Of a stretch of DNA of 64,000 nucleotides, positions 1 to 8,152 are shown piece by piece. Numbering within the stretch: the first letter of the stretch is position 1; each line of letters starts with the position of its first letter. Source of the DNA: Kribbella solani (GTDB lineage Bacteria > Actinomycetota > Actinomycetes > Propionibacteriales > Kribbellaceae); assembly GCF_014205295.1 (NCBI RefSeq), contig NZ_JACHNF010000001.1, positions 5,518,001 to 5,582,000 of the forward strand, read 5' to 3'. The notes below the pieces were generated by a model. It searched no databases, was not told where the DNA came from, and saw only the letters and a list, made by a program, of their open reading frames with translations. The position numbers were made by a program, and so were the translations under genes.

Positions 1-564
1 CAGGATGATGCGGAGATCGGCGTCATCCTTGTCCGTACGCTCGAAGTTCACCGGATGCACTGCCTGCCAGCCGCGCGCATCGGTCAGGGTCTTGTGGATC
101 TTCGCGGCTACGGCCGCACCGTTCACCGACAGGCCCTGCTCGATCTCGACGCGGTACGTCATGACATCCCGTACGCCGCTCGCCTTGTTGGTCCCCGGAA
201 CCACGGTGAGCTTTCCGGTGGACACCAGCACGTTCGGCTTCGCGCCCTTGGGTTGTTTCCTCGGCAAACTCGGTGCCGGCCGCAACGGAGTGGTGTACTT
301 CTGCGTCGGCGTTGCCACCGGCGCCGGTGTCAGAGTCGGCGCGGTCTGCGCGCGTTCTTTCGGCGCTTGGTTGGCCCCCGCAACCACATCCGCGGCCAAA
401 CTCGTCCGGTTCGCGACGTCCGGATGCGCCACCACCACGGTCCCCAGCACGGCAAGCGCGGTCACCGTGAGCCATTGCCCGCGATAAGGCTTCCGCCGCC
501 GAGCCCGCCCAGCCCGTCGCCGTCCACGCGTAGCCGCACGCTGGCCGCTCCGCCGGGTGGTCAT
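1..564 (-). CDS. DUF3152 domain protein, N-terminal part (cut by window edge)
   Basis: The first 188 codons of a minus-strand gene that runs off the left edge. The start is the ATG at 564. The N-terminus is very Arg-rich (residues 1-28), then one membrane or signal-anchor helix (about 31-46), then an Ala/Pro/Thr-rich linker. From about residue 138 a domain starts with YRVEIEQGL, followed by DARGW and a later Phe-x-Arg, which matches the opening of DUF3152, an actinobacterial extracytoplasmic domain with a zincin-like protease fold. The catalytic part would lie outside the window, so activity cannot be judged. It is probably anchored with the domain outside the cell. It lies downstream of the AAA ATPase on the same strand, 48 bp away. 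Confidence 0.75.
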   Translation of the reverse strand, partial: MTTRRSGQRAATRGRRRAGRARRRKPYRGQWLTVTALAVLGTVVVAHPDVANRTSLAADVVAGANQAPKERAQTAPTLTPAPVATPTQKYTTPLRPAPSLPRKQPKGAKPNVLVSTGKLTVVPGTNKASGVRDVMTYRVEIEQGLSVNGAAVAAKIHKTLTDARGWQAVHPVNFERTDKDDADLRIIL

Positions 565-612
565 GACACTTCACCCTACAGAGTTGACTCGTCAGCGGAA
601 AGCCAGGCTTTG

Positions 613-1806
613 TTAAGCCGTGCGGGTGCGGAGGAACTTGCCGAAGTGGGGCACGGTGAAGGCGACGGTGCCGCGTTCGGCGGAGAAGACGAGGCCCTTC
701 TTGATCAGGCCGTCGCGGGCGGGGGAGAGGGACTGGGGTTTGCGGTTCAAGGTGCTGGCGACTTCGGCGGTCGGGACCGAGCCGTCGTCGACGCCGATGC
801 CGAGCTCCGCCATCGCGCGCATGTACTCACGTTCGGCGGGCGTCGCGCGTTCGTAGCGGGAACCGAAGAAGCCGACGGTGAGCTCGGCCGAGGCTTCCGG
901 CGCGGCCACCGCCACGTCCTTGATGGTGATCGGCGACTTCGGCGCATGGTCCCAGGTGGAGTGCGCGAACGCCTGTACGAAGTACGGGTAGCCGTCGGTC
1001 TGGGCATACAACTCGTCCAGCGCTTCGTCGTCGTACTGCACGCCCTCGCTCTCCGCGGGGATCATCAACGCGCGGTCACACGCATCACGCGCCAACCGGT
1101 CCACGCGGACGTACCGGAACAGCCGCTCCGAATACGACTTGCTGGCGGACAGTACGGCCGGCAGATGTGGCAGTCCGGCGCCTACGACAACCAGTGGGGC
1201 GCTCTGTTGCGAGATCTCGTGGCAGGCAGCGCACAACGCGGACAGGTCATCCGCACTGATGTCCTGCATCTCGTCGATGAACAGACCGGCGCCGACAGAC
1301 AGGTCACCGGCCAAATCGGCCGCGTCGGTGAACAGCTCGATCAGGTCCATCTCCAGATCACCGGAATCGGCCCGGCCCTTCGCCGCGGCCACGTCGACCG
1401 GCGGATGCCAGCGGATACCTTTCCGGTCCTCCGCACCGGTCCGCAGCGCGAACGCCTTCAGCACCGCACTGAACTGATCCACCCGGTCCTCGTCCCGGTG
1501 CCGATGCCCCAGCTCACGCATCGCCGTGTGCAGTGCCTGCGCGATCGGCAGCCGGATGCTCTGCTCCGGCCGCGCCTCGATCTTGCCCGTACCCCACGCG
1601 CGTTTGATGGCCTGACTGCGCAGTGTGTTGAGCAGCACCGTCTTGCCGACGCCCCGGAGTCCACTCAGCACCAGACTGCGCTCCGGCCGGCCTGCCGCGA
1701 CCCGCTCGAGGACCACCTCGAACTGCCGCACCTCGGTGTCGCGTCCGGCCAGCTCAGGCGGCCGCTGACCGGCGCCGGGCGCATAGGGATTCCGGATCGG
1801 ATCCAT
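613..1806 (-). CDS. AAA-family ATPase with C-terminal winged helix
   Basis: A 397-aa P-loop ATPase. Walker A is GLRGVGKT (residues 49-56), Walker B is LFIDE (175-179), and a sensor-1-like stretch VVVGAG lies near 207. The layout resembles the AAA_16/Orc1-Cdc6-like ATPases common in actinobacteria. The last 80 residues (SVPTAEVASTLNR...GLIKKGLV) look like a winged-helix DNA-binding domain. The role is probably nucleotide-dependent and DNA-associated, but the cellular function of this group is not known to me. It is divergent from the alarmone synthetase gene across about 150 bp that holds a palindrome. It is likely cytoplasmic, with no membrane segment. Confidence 0.8.
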   Translation of the reverse strand: MDPIRNPYAPGAGQRPPELAGRDTEVRQFEVVLERVAAGRPERSLVLSGLRGVGKTVLLNTLRSQAIKRAWGTGKIEARPEQSIRLPIAQALHTAMRELGHRHRDEDRVDQFSAVLKAFALRTGAEDRKGIRWHPPVDVAAAKGRADSGDLEMDLIELFTDAADLAGDLSVGAGLFIDEMQDISADDLSALCAACHEISQQSAPLVVVGAGLPHLPAVLSASKSYSERLFRYVRVDRLARDACDRALMIPAESEGVQYDDEALDELYAQTDGYPYFVQAFAHSTWDHAPKSPITIKDVAVAAPEASAELTVGFFGSRYERATPAEREYMRAMAELGIGVDDGSVPTAEVASTLNRKPQSLSPARDGLIKKGLVFSAERGTVAFTVPHFGKFLRTRTA

Positions 1807-1890
1807 GCTTTCACTGTATGTGGCCGTCTACCGTTTTCCGTAGATTGACCAATCAACGACCAGAGCGTGTCGCGACCATCGTCTACGGCT

Positions 1891-1911
1891 TTCTAGCAAA
1901 AAGCCTAGAAT
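1891..1911 (+). promoter_or_regulatory. Palindrome overlapping a putative -10 box upstream of the RelA/SpoT gene
   Basis: TTCTAG at 1891-1896 and CTAGAA at 1905-1910 form a perfect 6-bp inverted repeat around an 8-nt A-rich spacer. TAGAAT at 1906-1911 fits an actinobacterial -10 (TANNNT) for the rightward gene, about 45 bp before its likely start. A second overlapping pair, GGCTTT (1887-1892) and AAAGCC (1900-1905), is also present. The segment is clearly more A/T-rich than its surroundings. An operator for the divergent pair is the simplest reading. Confidence 0.4.
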
Positions 1912-1955
1912 TCGATAGACGTTGCCAGCGAGCGTGGGACCACTATGGTTCCGCC

Positions 1956-2969
1956 ATGGTGGAGTGGGTTCCGCAAGCCGGCGCGCTGTACGAACGCGTG
2001 CACCAGCAGTACGTCGGTGGCGCCCGGAAGCTCGAAGCGCTGATCAACGAACTGATCGGTGAAGAAGAGGGCATCAACTACCTGAGCGCGACCGCCCGGG
2101 CGAAGGACCCGGAGTCGTTCCTGGCGAAGGCGGCGAAACCACACCCGGACGATCCGGCCCGGCCGAAGTACGACGACCCGCTGAACCAGATCACCGACCT
2201 GGTCGCGGCGCGGGTGATCACCTTCCTGGTCGAGGCGGTGGACCGGGTGTGTGAGGTGATCGAGGCCGAGTTCGAGATCGTCGAGCACACCGACATGGGG
2301 GCGCACACCCGCGCGCAGGGCGTCTTCGGGTACGCCAGCAAGCACTATCTGGTCCGGCTGAACGCGCACCGGCGGGAGCTGCCGGAGTACGCGGTGCTGA
2401 AGAACCTGGTGATGGAGATCCAGGTGCGGACGGCGGTGCAGCACGCGTGGGCCGAGTTCGAGCACGACATCAGGTACAAGCTGGACATCCCACCGGAGCG
2501 GAAGCCGGAGTTCGACCGGCGGTTCCTGCTGGCCGCCGCGCTGATGGAGCTGGCCGACAACGAGTTCACCGAGATCGACCGCCTGTACCGCGAGCTGGCC
2601 GCGACCGCGTCGGACAAGGCTCCACTGGATCTGACCACGGGCACCTTGACCACGTACCTGAACCGTCGCTACCCGGACGCGCCGCACGCCAAGACGACCC
2701 ACTACACGTGGATTCTTGGCGTGCTGGCGCGGCTGGGCGTCACTACGGAAGAGCAGCTCACCGACCTGCTCACCGGCATCGACAGCGCCGCCGTACAGTC
2801 CGCCATGACCCACCGCGCACCCGCCGGAACCGTACGCCGCCTGGACGACGACCTGTTGGCAGCAAAGGGTTCCGCCTATCTTGACCTGTTCCCCAACGAG
2901 GAACGCCGGCAGAAGATCCTCCGCGGCCGCCTGAAGGCCCTGACCCGCGCCGGCATCACCCAGCCCTGA
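1956..2969 (+). CDS. RelA/SpoT-domain alarmone synthetase-like protein
   Basis: A single-domain (p)ppGpp synthetase-like protein of 337 aa from the ATG at 1956 (an upstream in-frame ATG at 1818 would add 46 residues of poor composition). Synthetase motifs are in order: an R-x-K...S-x-x-x-K G-loop (ARAKDPESFLAK, residues 47-58), DLVAARVI (81-88; relatives usually have Gly where this has Ala), GYASKH (125-130), and EIQVRT...HAWAEFEH (154-170). There is no HD hydrolase, TGS or ACT domain, so it resembles a stand-alone small alarmone synthetase with an extra C-terminal 150 residues of unknown role. Expected reaction: pyrophosphate transfer from ATP to GTP/GDP. Its 3' end overlaps the subtilase gene on the other strand by 14 bp. 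Confidence 0.85.
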   Translation: MVEWVPQAGALYERVHQQYVGGARKLEALINELIGEEEGINYLSATARAKDPESFLAKAAKPHPDDPARPKYDDPLNQITDLVAARVITFLVEAVDRVCEVIEAEFEIVEHTDMGAHTRAQGVFGYASKHYLVRLNAHRRELPEYAVLKNLVMEIQVRTAVQHAWAEFEHDIRYKLDIPPERKPEFDRRFLLAAALMELADNEFTEIDRLYRELAATASDKAPLDLTTGTLTTYLNRRYPDAPHAKTTHYTWILGVLARLGVTTEEQLTDLLTGIDSAAVQSAMTHRAPAGTVRRLDDDLLAAKGSAYLDLFPNEERRQKILRGRLKALTRAGITQP

Positions 2970-5900
2970 CGCCGAGCAGTGAGTCGATCGTCTGGGAAAT
3001 GGTGTTGCCGTTCAGGTCGGTTGCCTCGACGTGCAGCGACACGGCGGCCGTACCACGTGGTGGCACCAGGAGCGCCTGGTAGCTACTCCGCAGGTTCACC
3101 CCAGGCACCGGCTTCCAGCTCTTGCCGGCGTCGTAGCTGGCCGTCACCTTCACGGACCGGAACACGGCCGCGCTGCCTGCCTTCGCGGTGCGCTCGTAGT
3201 ACGGCTTGATCTGCAGCGGCACCAGCCAGTGACGCACCTTGTTGGTGCTGTCCGTCGCAGCTGAGTACCTGAGGTACAGCAGCTGCTGCGGCGCGCAGGT
3301 CAACGGTGCGGTCTTCTCGACCCACGCCTGATAACAGGTGGTGTTGCCAACGTTCGTCGCACCCACATGCGCGGAACCGAACGTCCACTCCGTGTGCTGC
3401 TTCGCGCTGTACTTGTACAGGTCGTAGACCTTCTGCGGACCGGTGTTCAGATCGGAGTCCAGTACGAGGCGATAGCGCCCCGGGCCGGACGGCAGCGTGA
3501 AGGACGGGAACCCGGAGTACGTCGTGGCCGGGATCTCCTGGCCGTCACGGTACAGCTTGGTCTGCGTACCGGTCAGCAGCAACGAGGGGACGACCAACGG
3601 GTCCGGGTTGGCGTACTCAGGTACGACGACGAGCCGGTCATCATCACGGCACGCGAAGCAGAAGCCCATGTGCGTAAGGTTTGTCGCGGTCGGCGGTACG
3701 TCGGACGGTCCGATACCACGTGGTGCACCCAGCCAGCGTTCATCCGGCATCCGGCCGGGGCGCAGCGTCGTACGCCGCTCCTCCGCCGACTTCTGCGCTA
3801 CATCGGTTCCGGCTGTACGGATCCACTGCACGTCCGGTCCGACCGGCCCGTACAGCTCGTCGCGCGTTTGTGGGAAGGATGTGAAGTAGTTCGGCCAGGT
3901 GAACAGGGTCCGCGACTCCACGGCCGCGTTGAGCCGGCTGCCGACGCTCTCCTGACCCGCGAACGGTTTCGGTTGCCACTCCGGCGTGTAGCTGGTCCGT
4001 ACGCGCGCCAGGTCCTTGTCGTGCACCCGATAGGTCGCCGAGTCCGGGAACCGTCCGGGCGACACCTGTGCCAAGTGGTAGACGACAGGTGCGTTCGGCG
4101 TACCTGTCAGCGACACCGTCACCGGTCCACGAGCCAGTAGCTTCCGGAGCCGAACTCCTTCGTTCGCGTCAATCCCAGCAACTGGCAGATCTACATTGCC
4201 TTCCACCCACTGCGGGTAGAGATCACAGTCGCCGGACTCCTGCAGTACACCAACCGCACCGGCCGCTTTAAGTGCAGCGAGGTCCTCCTCATGCAGTGCG
4301 CACTCGTACCCACCGTGGCCCCAGGTGTACGACATCAGTACGAGCTTGCCGCGTACCTTCGCCAGCTCAGCCGGATCGAGCGACCAGCCGGCGTCTACAA
4401 CCGGCAGCTTCCGGTAGCGACCGTCGAACCGCGGCGCGGCTCCGGCGTAGTCCGAGTAGTTCGGGACCATCGACAGACCGCGACCGTTGGCGGAGTCAAC
4501 CGCCAGCTGCACCTGCGGAAGCGCACGGGTCGCGTTGAACTTGATCGAGAACGCCCCAGCAGTCACTGGCTTCGTCGGCGCCAGGAAGAAGCCACCGTCG
4601 CCGTTCTTGGTGAGCAACTGCGTCACACCGAGCCCGTCAGTGCCATCCGTCGTCGACCGGTACGCCATCACTCCACCGGCGATGTTCTGTGTCGGGGTGT
4701 CGGTGACATTGCGGTACGGGACCGCGTCCTGGTCGTCGAACGACAGCGTGACCGGACCCTGCACCGACAGCTCCGGCTCCGCGAACATCACGTACTCCAG
4801 CCGCTTGCTGGCCGGCTCGCGGTCATGACTGACGACGATCGACCACCGGCCGGGCGGCAGGTCGAGCGAGAACGAACCGCTCATCCCGTCCGGCGCGATC
4901 TCGGCCCGCTGCAGCAGCACCATGTTGGCGGTGTGGTCGTCGAGGTTGATCGCGTTGATCATCGCTCCGAACATCGGCCGGGCGCTGAACTTGACGTTCA
5001 CCTTGACCTGAAAGCTCTGGCGCGACCGGCGCAGTGCCAACGACGTACGGACCTGGACACCGTCCGCCGTAGCCATCACAGCGCCCGATGAGAACCCGTC
5101 CTGAAGCTGACCGGCGTGTACGGTCACGTCGACGCTCGCGGTCGAATGCGCTGGTACGACAACCTCTCCCGGCACGCTGACAGCTTGGCCAAGGTCAGTA
5201 CCACTGGTCGAACGCAACGTACTTCCGAGGTGCAGCGTCACGTCGCTCGCACTGTCATTGCGATAGCTGATCTGACGTACGACGTCGCCTGTCTCGGTCT
5301 CCAGGATCTTCCCGAAGTCCACTCCGGCGGTTACACCTGACACCTGCTGCGCCACGGCCCGCGCCACATCGACCCGACCGGCACCTTGCTCGTACGTGGA
5401 GTACCCGTCGTCCTTGCTGGTACTCATCAGCGCCGCCTTGAGCTGCGCGGCCTGCCAGTCCGGATGCTCTTGCGCGAGGATCGCAGCGGCTCCGGCGACA
5501 TGCGGTGTCGCCATCGACGTACCGGACAGCGACGTGTAGTTCGCGTCGACCGGACTGCCGAGCGACGTACCGGCAGCACGAGCAGCAACAATGTCCGAGC
5601 CCGGTCCGGAGATGTCCGGCTTGCTCACTCGGTTCGGGTACAGCAGTGGGCCGCGGCTGGAGTAGTACGCCAGCTTGTCGCTCTTGTCGACGGACGCGAC
5701 GGTCAGAGCAGACTCGGCGACACCAGGGGTACTGACAGTCGACGCGCCGGACAGACCGTTGTTCCCAGCGGCGACCACGAACAACACGCCGGTAGCCGCG
5801 GTGATGCGGTCGACAGCCAGTGCACCGACGTCATCGGCTTCGTCGGCTGTCGGTGTGCCGCCGAGACTCATGTTGATGACCTTGGCGCCCTGCGCCGCGG

Positions 5901-6945
5901 CCCACTCCATCCCGGCGATGATGTCGGAGTCCTCACCGAACCCCTTGTTGTTGAGCACCTTGCCGACAAGCAGCTCCACGCCGGGCGCCACACCCTTGTA
6001 CTTGCCATCGGAGGCGGCGCCGGTCCCGGTGATGATCGAGGCGACGTGCGTCCCGTGGCCGAAGCCGTCACTGACGTCCGGGTCGCTGGTGAAATTCTTC
6101 GACGCGGCGACCCGGCCCTTGAGGTCCGCGTGGTTCGCGTCGATGCCCGTGTCCAATACCGCGACCTTGACGCCCTTTCCGTCGTAGCCGGCGGCCCACG
6201 CCTGCGGTGCGCCGATCATCGGCACGCTCTGGTCCAGCGTGGCCTTCAGTTTCCGGTCCAGCCAGACGTGGGTCACGCTGCGACCGAAGGCACGTGGCAC
6301 GGGCCGCCCGGTCCGTGGCACGGCCGCGCCGGCGATGGACGACCAGAACGAACCCGCCTGGGTCTTCGGTACGTCCGCAGCGGTCGCGTGCACGCTGTTG
6401 AGTTGCACCGTCGGCTTCAGCCCGGGCAGTGCATCGACCTGGTTGCGTAGTTTGGCAGCCGGAACAGCTGACGACAGCTGGGTGATCACCGGTAGCTGGC
6501 TGGTCGCGTTGTCGGCGTACCCGATGCTGACGAGGTAGCCGACGTCGAAGAGCGTCCGGTCCAGTACACCGGCCGACAGGTACGGCAGGGCGTCATCCGG
6601 TACTGCCAGCTGCTGTTCGTTGGTCTGCACCAGCTGCATGCCCGGTACGTAGCCGTTCGGGCGAGCCACTGGCTGCAGCTGGACCTGGGTAGTCCCGTCT
6701 GGGTCCGGGGCGAGAGTCACCTTGTCACCGGTCACCAGCGTGACCGTCGTCGGCGCTGTGACTCGCGGCAGACCGACCGGCTTCACTCCGGGAGGCGGCG
6801 CAGTAGGTGGCGGCGCGGCGGCCACCGGGGCGCCGGAGGTGGACAGGAGGCCGGCGACCAGCGCCGCGCCAAGCAGGACGGACACAGCCGGTCGCGGCCG
6901 TGCCGGGCGGGACAGTGCTGGGCGGGACAGGGCTGGGCGTGACAT
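2956..6945 (-). CDS. Secreted S8 family serine peptidase (subtilase), 1329 aa
   Basis: A large exported subtilisin-like protease. The signal peptide has an unusual n-region repeating Arg-Pro-Ala-Leu-Ser, a hydrophobic core about 20-35 and a likely cleavage after AAA near residue 44. The catalytic triad is readable: Asp265 in VLDTGID, His297 in GHGTHVA, Ser477 in GTSMATPHVAG, with the oxyanion Asn in AAGNNG near 395. After the protease domain (about 255-530) come roughly 800 residues of beta-rich extension, including a region that may be PA-like, typical of very long actinobacterial subtilases. It probably degrades extracellular protein. It is divergent from a TrmB/LuxR-like regulator, which is the natural candidate for its control. 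Confidence 0.92.
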   Translation of the reverse strand: MSRPALSRPALSRPARPRPAVSVLLGAALVAGLLSTSGAPVAAAPPPTAPPPGVKPVGLPRVTAPTTVTLVTGDKVTLAPDPDGTTQVQLQPVARPNGYVPGMQLVQTNEQQLAVPDDALPYLSAGVLDRTLFDVGYLVSIGYADNATSQLPVITQLSSAVPAAKLRNQVDALPGLKPTVQLNSVHATAADVPKTQAGSFWSSIAGAAVPRTGRPVPRAFGRSVTHVWLDRKLKATLDQSVPMIGAPQAWAAGYDGKGVKVAVLDTGIDANHADLKGRVAASKNFTSDPDVSDGFGHGTHVASIITGTGAASDGKYKGVAPGVELLVGKVLNNKGFGEDSDIIAGMEWAAAQGAKVINMSLGGTPTADEADDVGALAVDRITAATGVLFVVAAGNNGLSGASTVSTPGVAESALTVASVDKSDKLAYYSSRGPLLYPNRVSKPDISGPGSDIVAARAAGTSLGSPVDANYTSLSGTSMATPHVAGAAAILAQEHPDWQAAQLKAALMSTSKDDGYSTYEQGAGRVDVARAVAQQVSGVTAGVDFGKILETETGDVVRQISYRNDSASDVTLHLGSTLRSTSGTDLGQAVSVPGEVVVPAHSTASVDVTVHAGQLQDGFSSGAVMATADGVQVRTSLALRRSRQSFQVKVNVKFSARPMFGAMINAINLDDHTANMVLLQRAEIAPDGMSGSFSLDLPPGRWSIVVSHDREPASKRLEYVMFAEPELSVQGPVTLSFDDQDAVPYRNVTDTPTQNIAGGVMAYRSTTDGTDGLGVTQLLTKNGDGGFFLAPTKPVTAGAFSIKFNATRALPQVQLAVDSANGRGLSMVPNYSDYAGAAPRFDGRYRKLPVVDAGWSLDPAELAKVRGKLVLMSYTWGHGGYECALHEEDLAALKAAGAVGVLQESGDCDLYPQWVEGNVDLPVAGIDANEGVRLRKLLARGPVTVSLTGTPNAPVVYHLAQVSPGRFPDSATYRVHDKDLARVRTSYTPEWQPKPFAGQESVGSRLNAAVESRTLFTWPNYFTSFPQTRDELYGPVGPDVQWIRTAGTDVAQKSAEERRTTLRPGRMPDERWLGAPRGIGPSDVPPTATNLTHMGFCFACRDDDRLVVVPEYANPDPLVVPSLLLTGTQTKLYRDGQEIPATTYSGFPSFTLPSGPGRYRLVLDSDLNTGPQKVYDLYKYSAKQHTEWTFGSAHVGATNVGNTTCYQAWVEKTAPLTCAPQQLLYLRYSAATDSTNKVRHWLVPLQIKPYYERTAKAGSAAVFRSVKVTASYDAGKSWKPVPGVNLRSSYQALLVPPRGTAAVSLHVEATDLNGNTISQTIDSLLGVRAG

Positions 6946-7030
6946 GGGGCGGCTCCCAGGAATCGATTTCCAGGAGCATCACCGGATCGGCCGGACGGTG
7001 TAAAGGCATCCGGACGGCAGGTCTAGGCCA

Positions 7031-8014
7031 TTGGCCGAGATCGGTCATACGCTGGTCCGCGTGCTGGAGCGCCTGGGGATCGACAGCGGACAAGAACAGG
7101 TCTATGAGCACGTACTGACCCATCCGGGACGGAGCGCCGCGGAGCTCGCGCAGGACCTCCCCGGCGCCAATCTGGACGCGCTGGTCAGCAAGCGGCTGCT
7201 GCGGGTGGAGGACGGCAAGTACAGCGCCGTGCCGCCGGCCGTCGCGCTACAAGGACTACTGGATGCGCGGCAGCTCGAGCTGGACCAGGTAGCCACCCGG
7301 GTGCAGGAGCTGGAACGACTGCATCGCGCCACGCCGTACCCGGTCCGCCAGTCACCGGTGGAGGTGGTGCCGGGCGACCAGGCGCATGCGTACCTGCTGG
7401 CGATCCACCGGGCGACCCGGTCCGAGGTACGCGCCTTCGAGACGCCGCCGTACGTGAAGCCGATCTCCCCGGCGGACGCACAGCCGGTCGCGGATGCGAT
7501 CCAGCACGGAGTAGTACACCGGATCGTGTACAGCCGGGCAGCGGTGGACGAGCAGGGGCTGGACACGCTGCTGGTGACTCTGTCGGTGGGCGAGCAGGCA
7601 CGGGTCACCGGCGACGTACCGCTCCGGCTGGCGATCTACGACAACCAGGTCGCGACGCTGCCGATGGTGACCGGCACCCGTACCAGCGAGGGCCTGCTGG
7701 TGGTCCGGCCGAGTGCGCTGCTGGACGCGCTGATCGCCCTGTTCGAGCGGGTCTGGGCGGCGGCCCTGCCGCTGGCGCTGGCGCTCGGCAGTGAGGGGCC
7801 CGATCAGGAGCGCGGTCAGGAGGCCGGTGAGGACGGCGACCACACGCTGATCGCGCTGCTGTCCGCCGGGATGACCGACCAGGCGATCGCCCGCCAGCTC
7901 GGGATCAGCCTGCGGACCATCGGCCGGCGCATCCAGCGGGTACAGAACAGCCTGCACGCGGAGACCCGGTTCCAGGCCGGCGTGGCGGTCGGGCTGGCCC
8001 GTTCGGGCGGTTGA
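7031..8014 (+). CDS. Transcriptional regulator, TrmB-like N-terminus and LuxR-type C-terminal HTH
   Basis: A 327-aa protein read from TTG at 7031; GTG at 7061 is an in-frame alternative, and a GCAGG lies about 10 nt before the TTG. Residues 1-110 look like a TrmB/MarR-type winged helix followed by a coiled-coil helix (QLELDQVATRVQELERLH). The middle resembles a phospholipase-D-like sensor fold as in TrmB proteins. The C-terminus (about 270-325) is a LuxR-type HTH: LIALLSAGMTDQAIARQL...TIGRRIQR. It lacks a receiver domain. It is divergent from the secreted subtilase (85-bp gap), suggesting local control of that gene; the effector is unknown. Confidence 0.82.
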   Translation: MAEIGHTLVRVLERLGIDSGQEQVYEHVLTHPGRSAAELAQDLPGANLDALVSKRLLRVEDGKYSAVPPAVALQGLLDARQLELDQVATRVQELERLHRATPYPVRQSPVEVVPGDQAHAYLLAIHRATRSEVRAFETPPYVKPISPADAQPVADAIQHGVVHRIVYSRAAVDEQGLDTLLVTLSVGEQARVTGDVPLRLAIYDNQVATLPMVTGTRTSEGLLVVRPSALLDALIALFERVWAAALPLALALGSEGPDQERGQEAGEDGDHTLIALLSAGMTDQAIARQLGISLRTIGRRIQRVQNSLHAETRFQAGVAVGLARSGG

Positions 8015-8059
8015 CCGGACCACGATCGCGGGTGTGACCAATCCCGGGCTGAAAAGGGT

Positions 8060-8090
8060 TTGACTGGTTGTCGGCGGCGGCGCCTAGGCT
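8060..8090 (+). promoter_or_regulatory. Candidate promoter for the ABC exporter operon
   Basis: TTGACT (8060-8065) and TAGGCT (8085-8090) are separated by 19 bp and lie about 60 bp upstream of the first exporter gene. The -10 fits TANNNT; the spacer is slightly long. It was chosen only by resemblance. Confidence 0.35.
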
Positions 8091-8152
8091 TGATCCATTC
8101 GCCTGGTCAGGCACCTTCCTTCATCCCTCTCTGCCCTTCTTTGTGAGACGTC

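Noticed and set aside
55..1848. Long plus-strand open frame of almost 600 codons over the DUF3152 and AAA genes
   Set aside because: It is a low-stop shadow frame of G/C-rich minus-strand genes, is Arg/Gly-rich, and matches no family; the minus-strand readings have clear domains.
6901..6945. Repeated Arg-Pro-Ala-Leu-Ser coding units at the subtilase N-terminus as a separate repeat element
   Set aside because: It is a short in-frame duplication within the signal peptide n-region and needs no other explanation.
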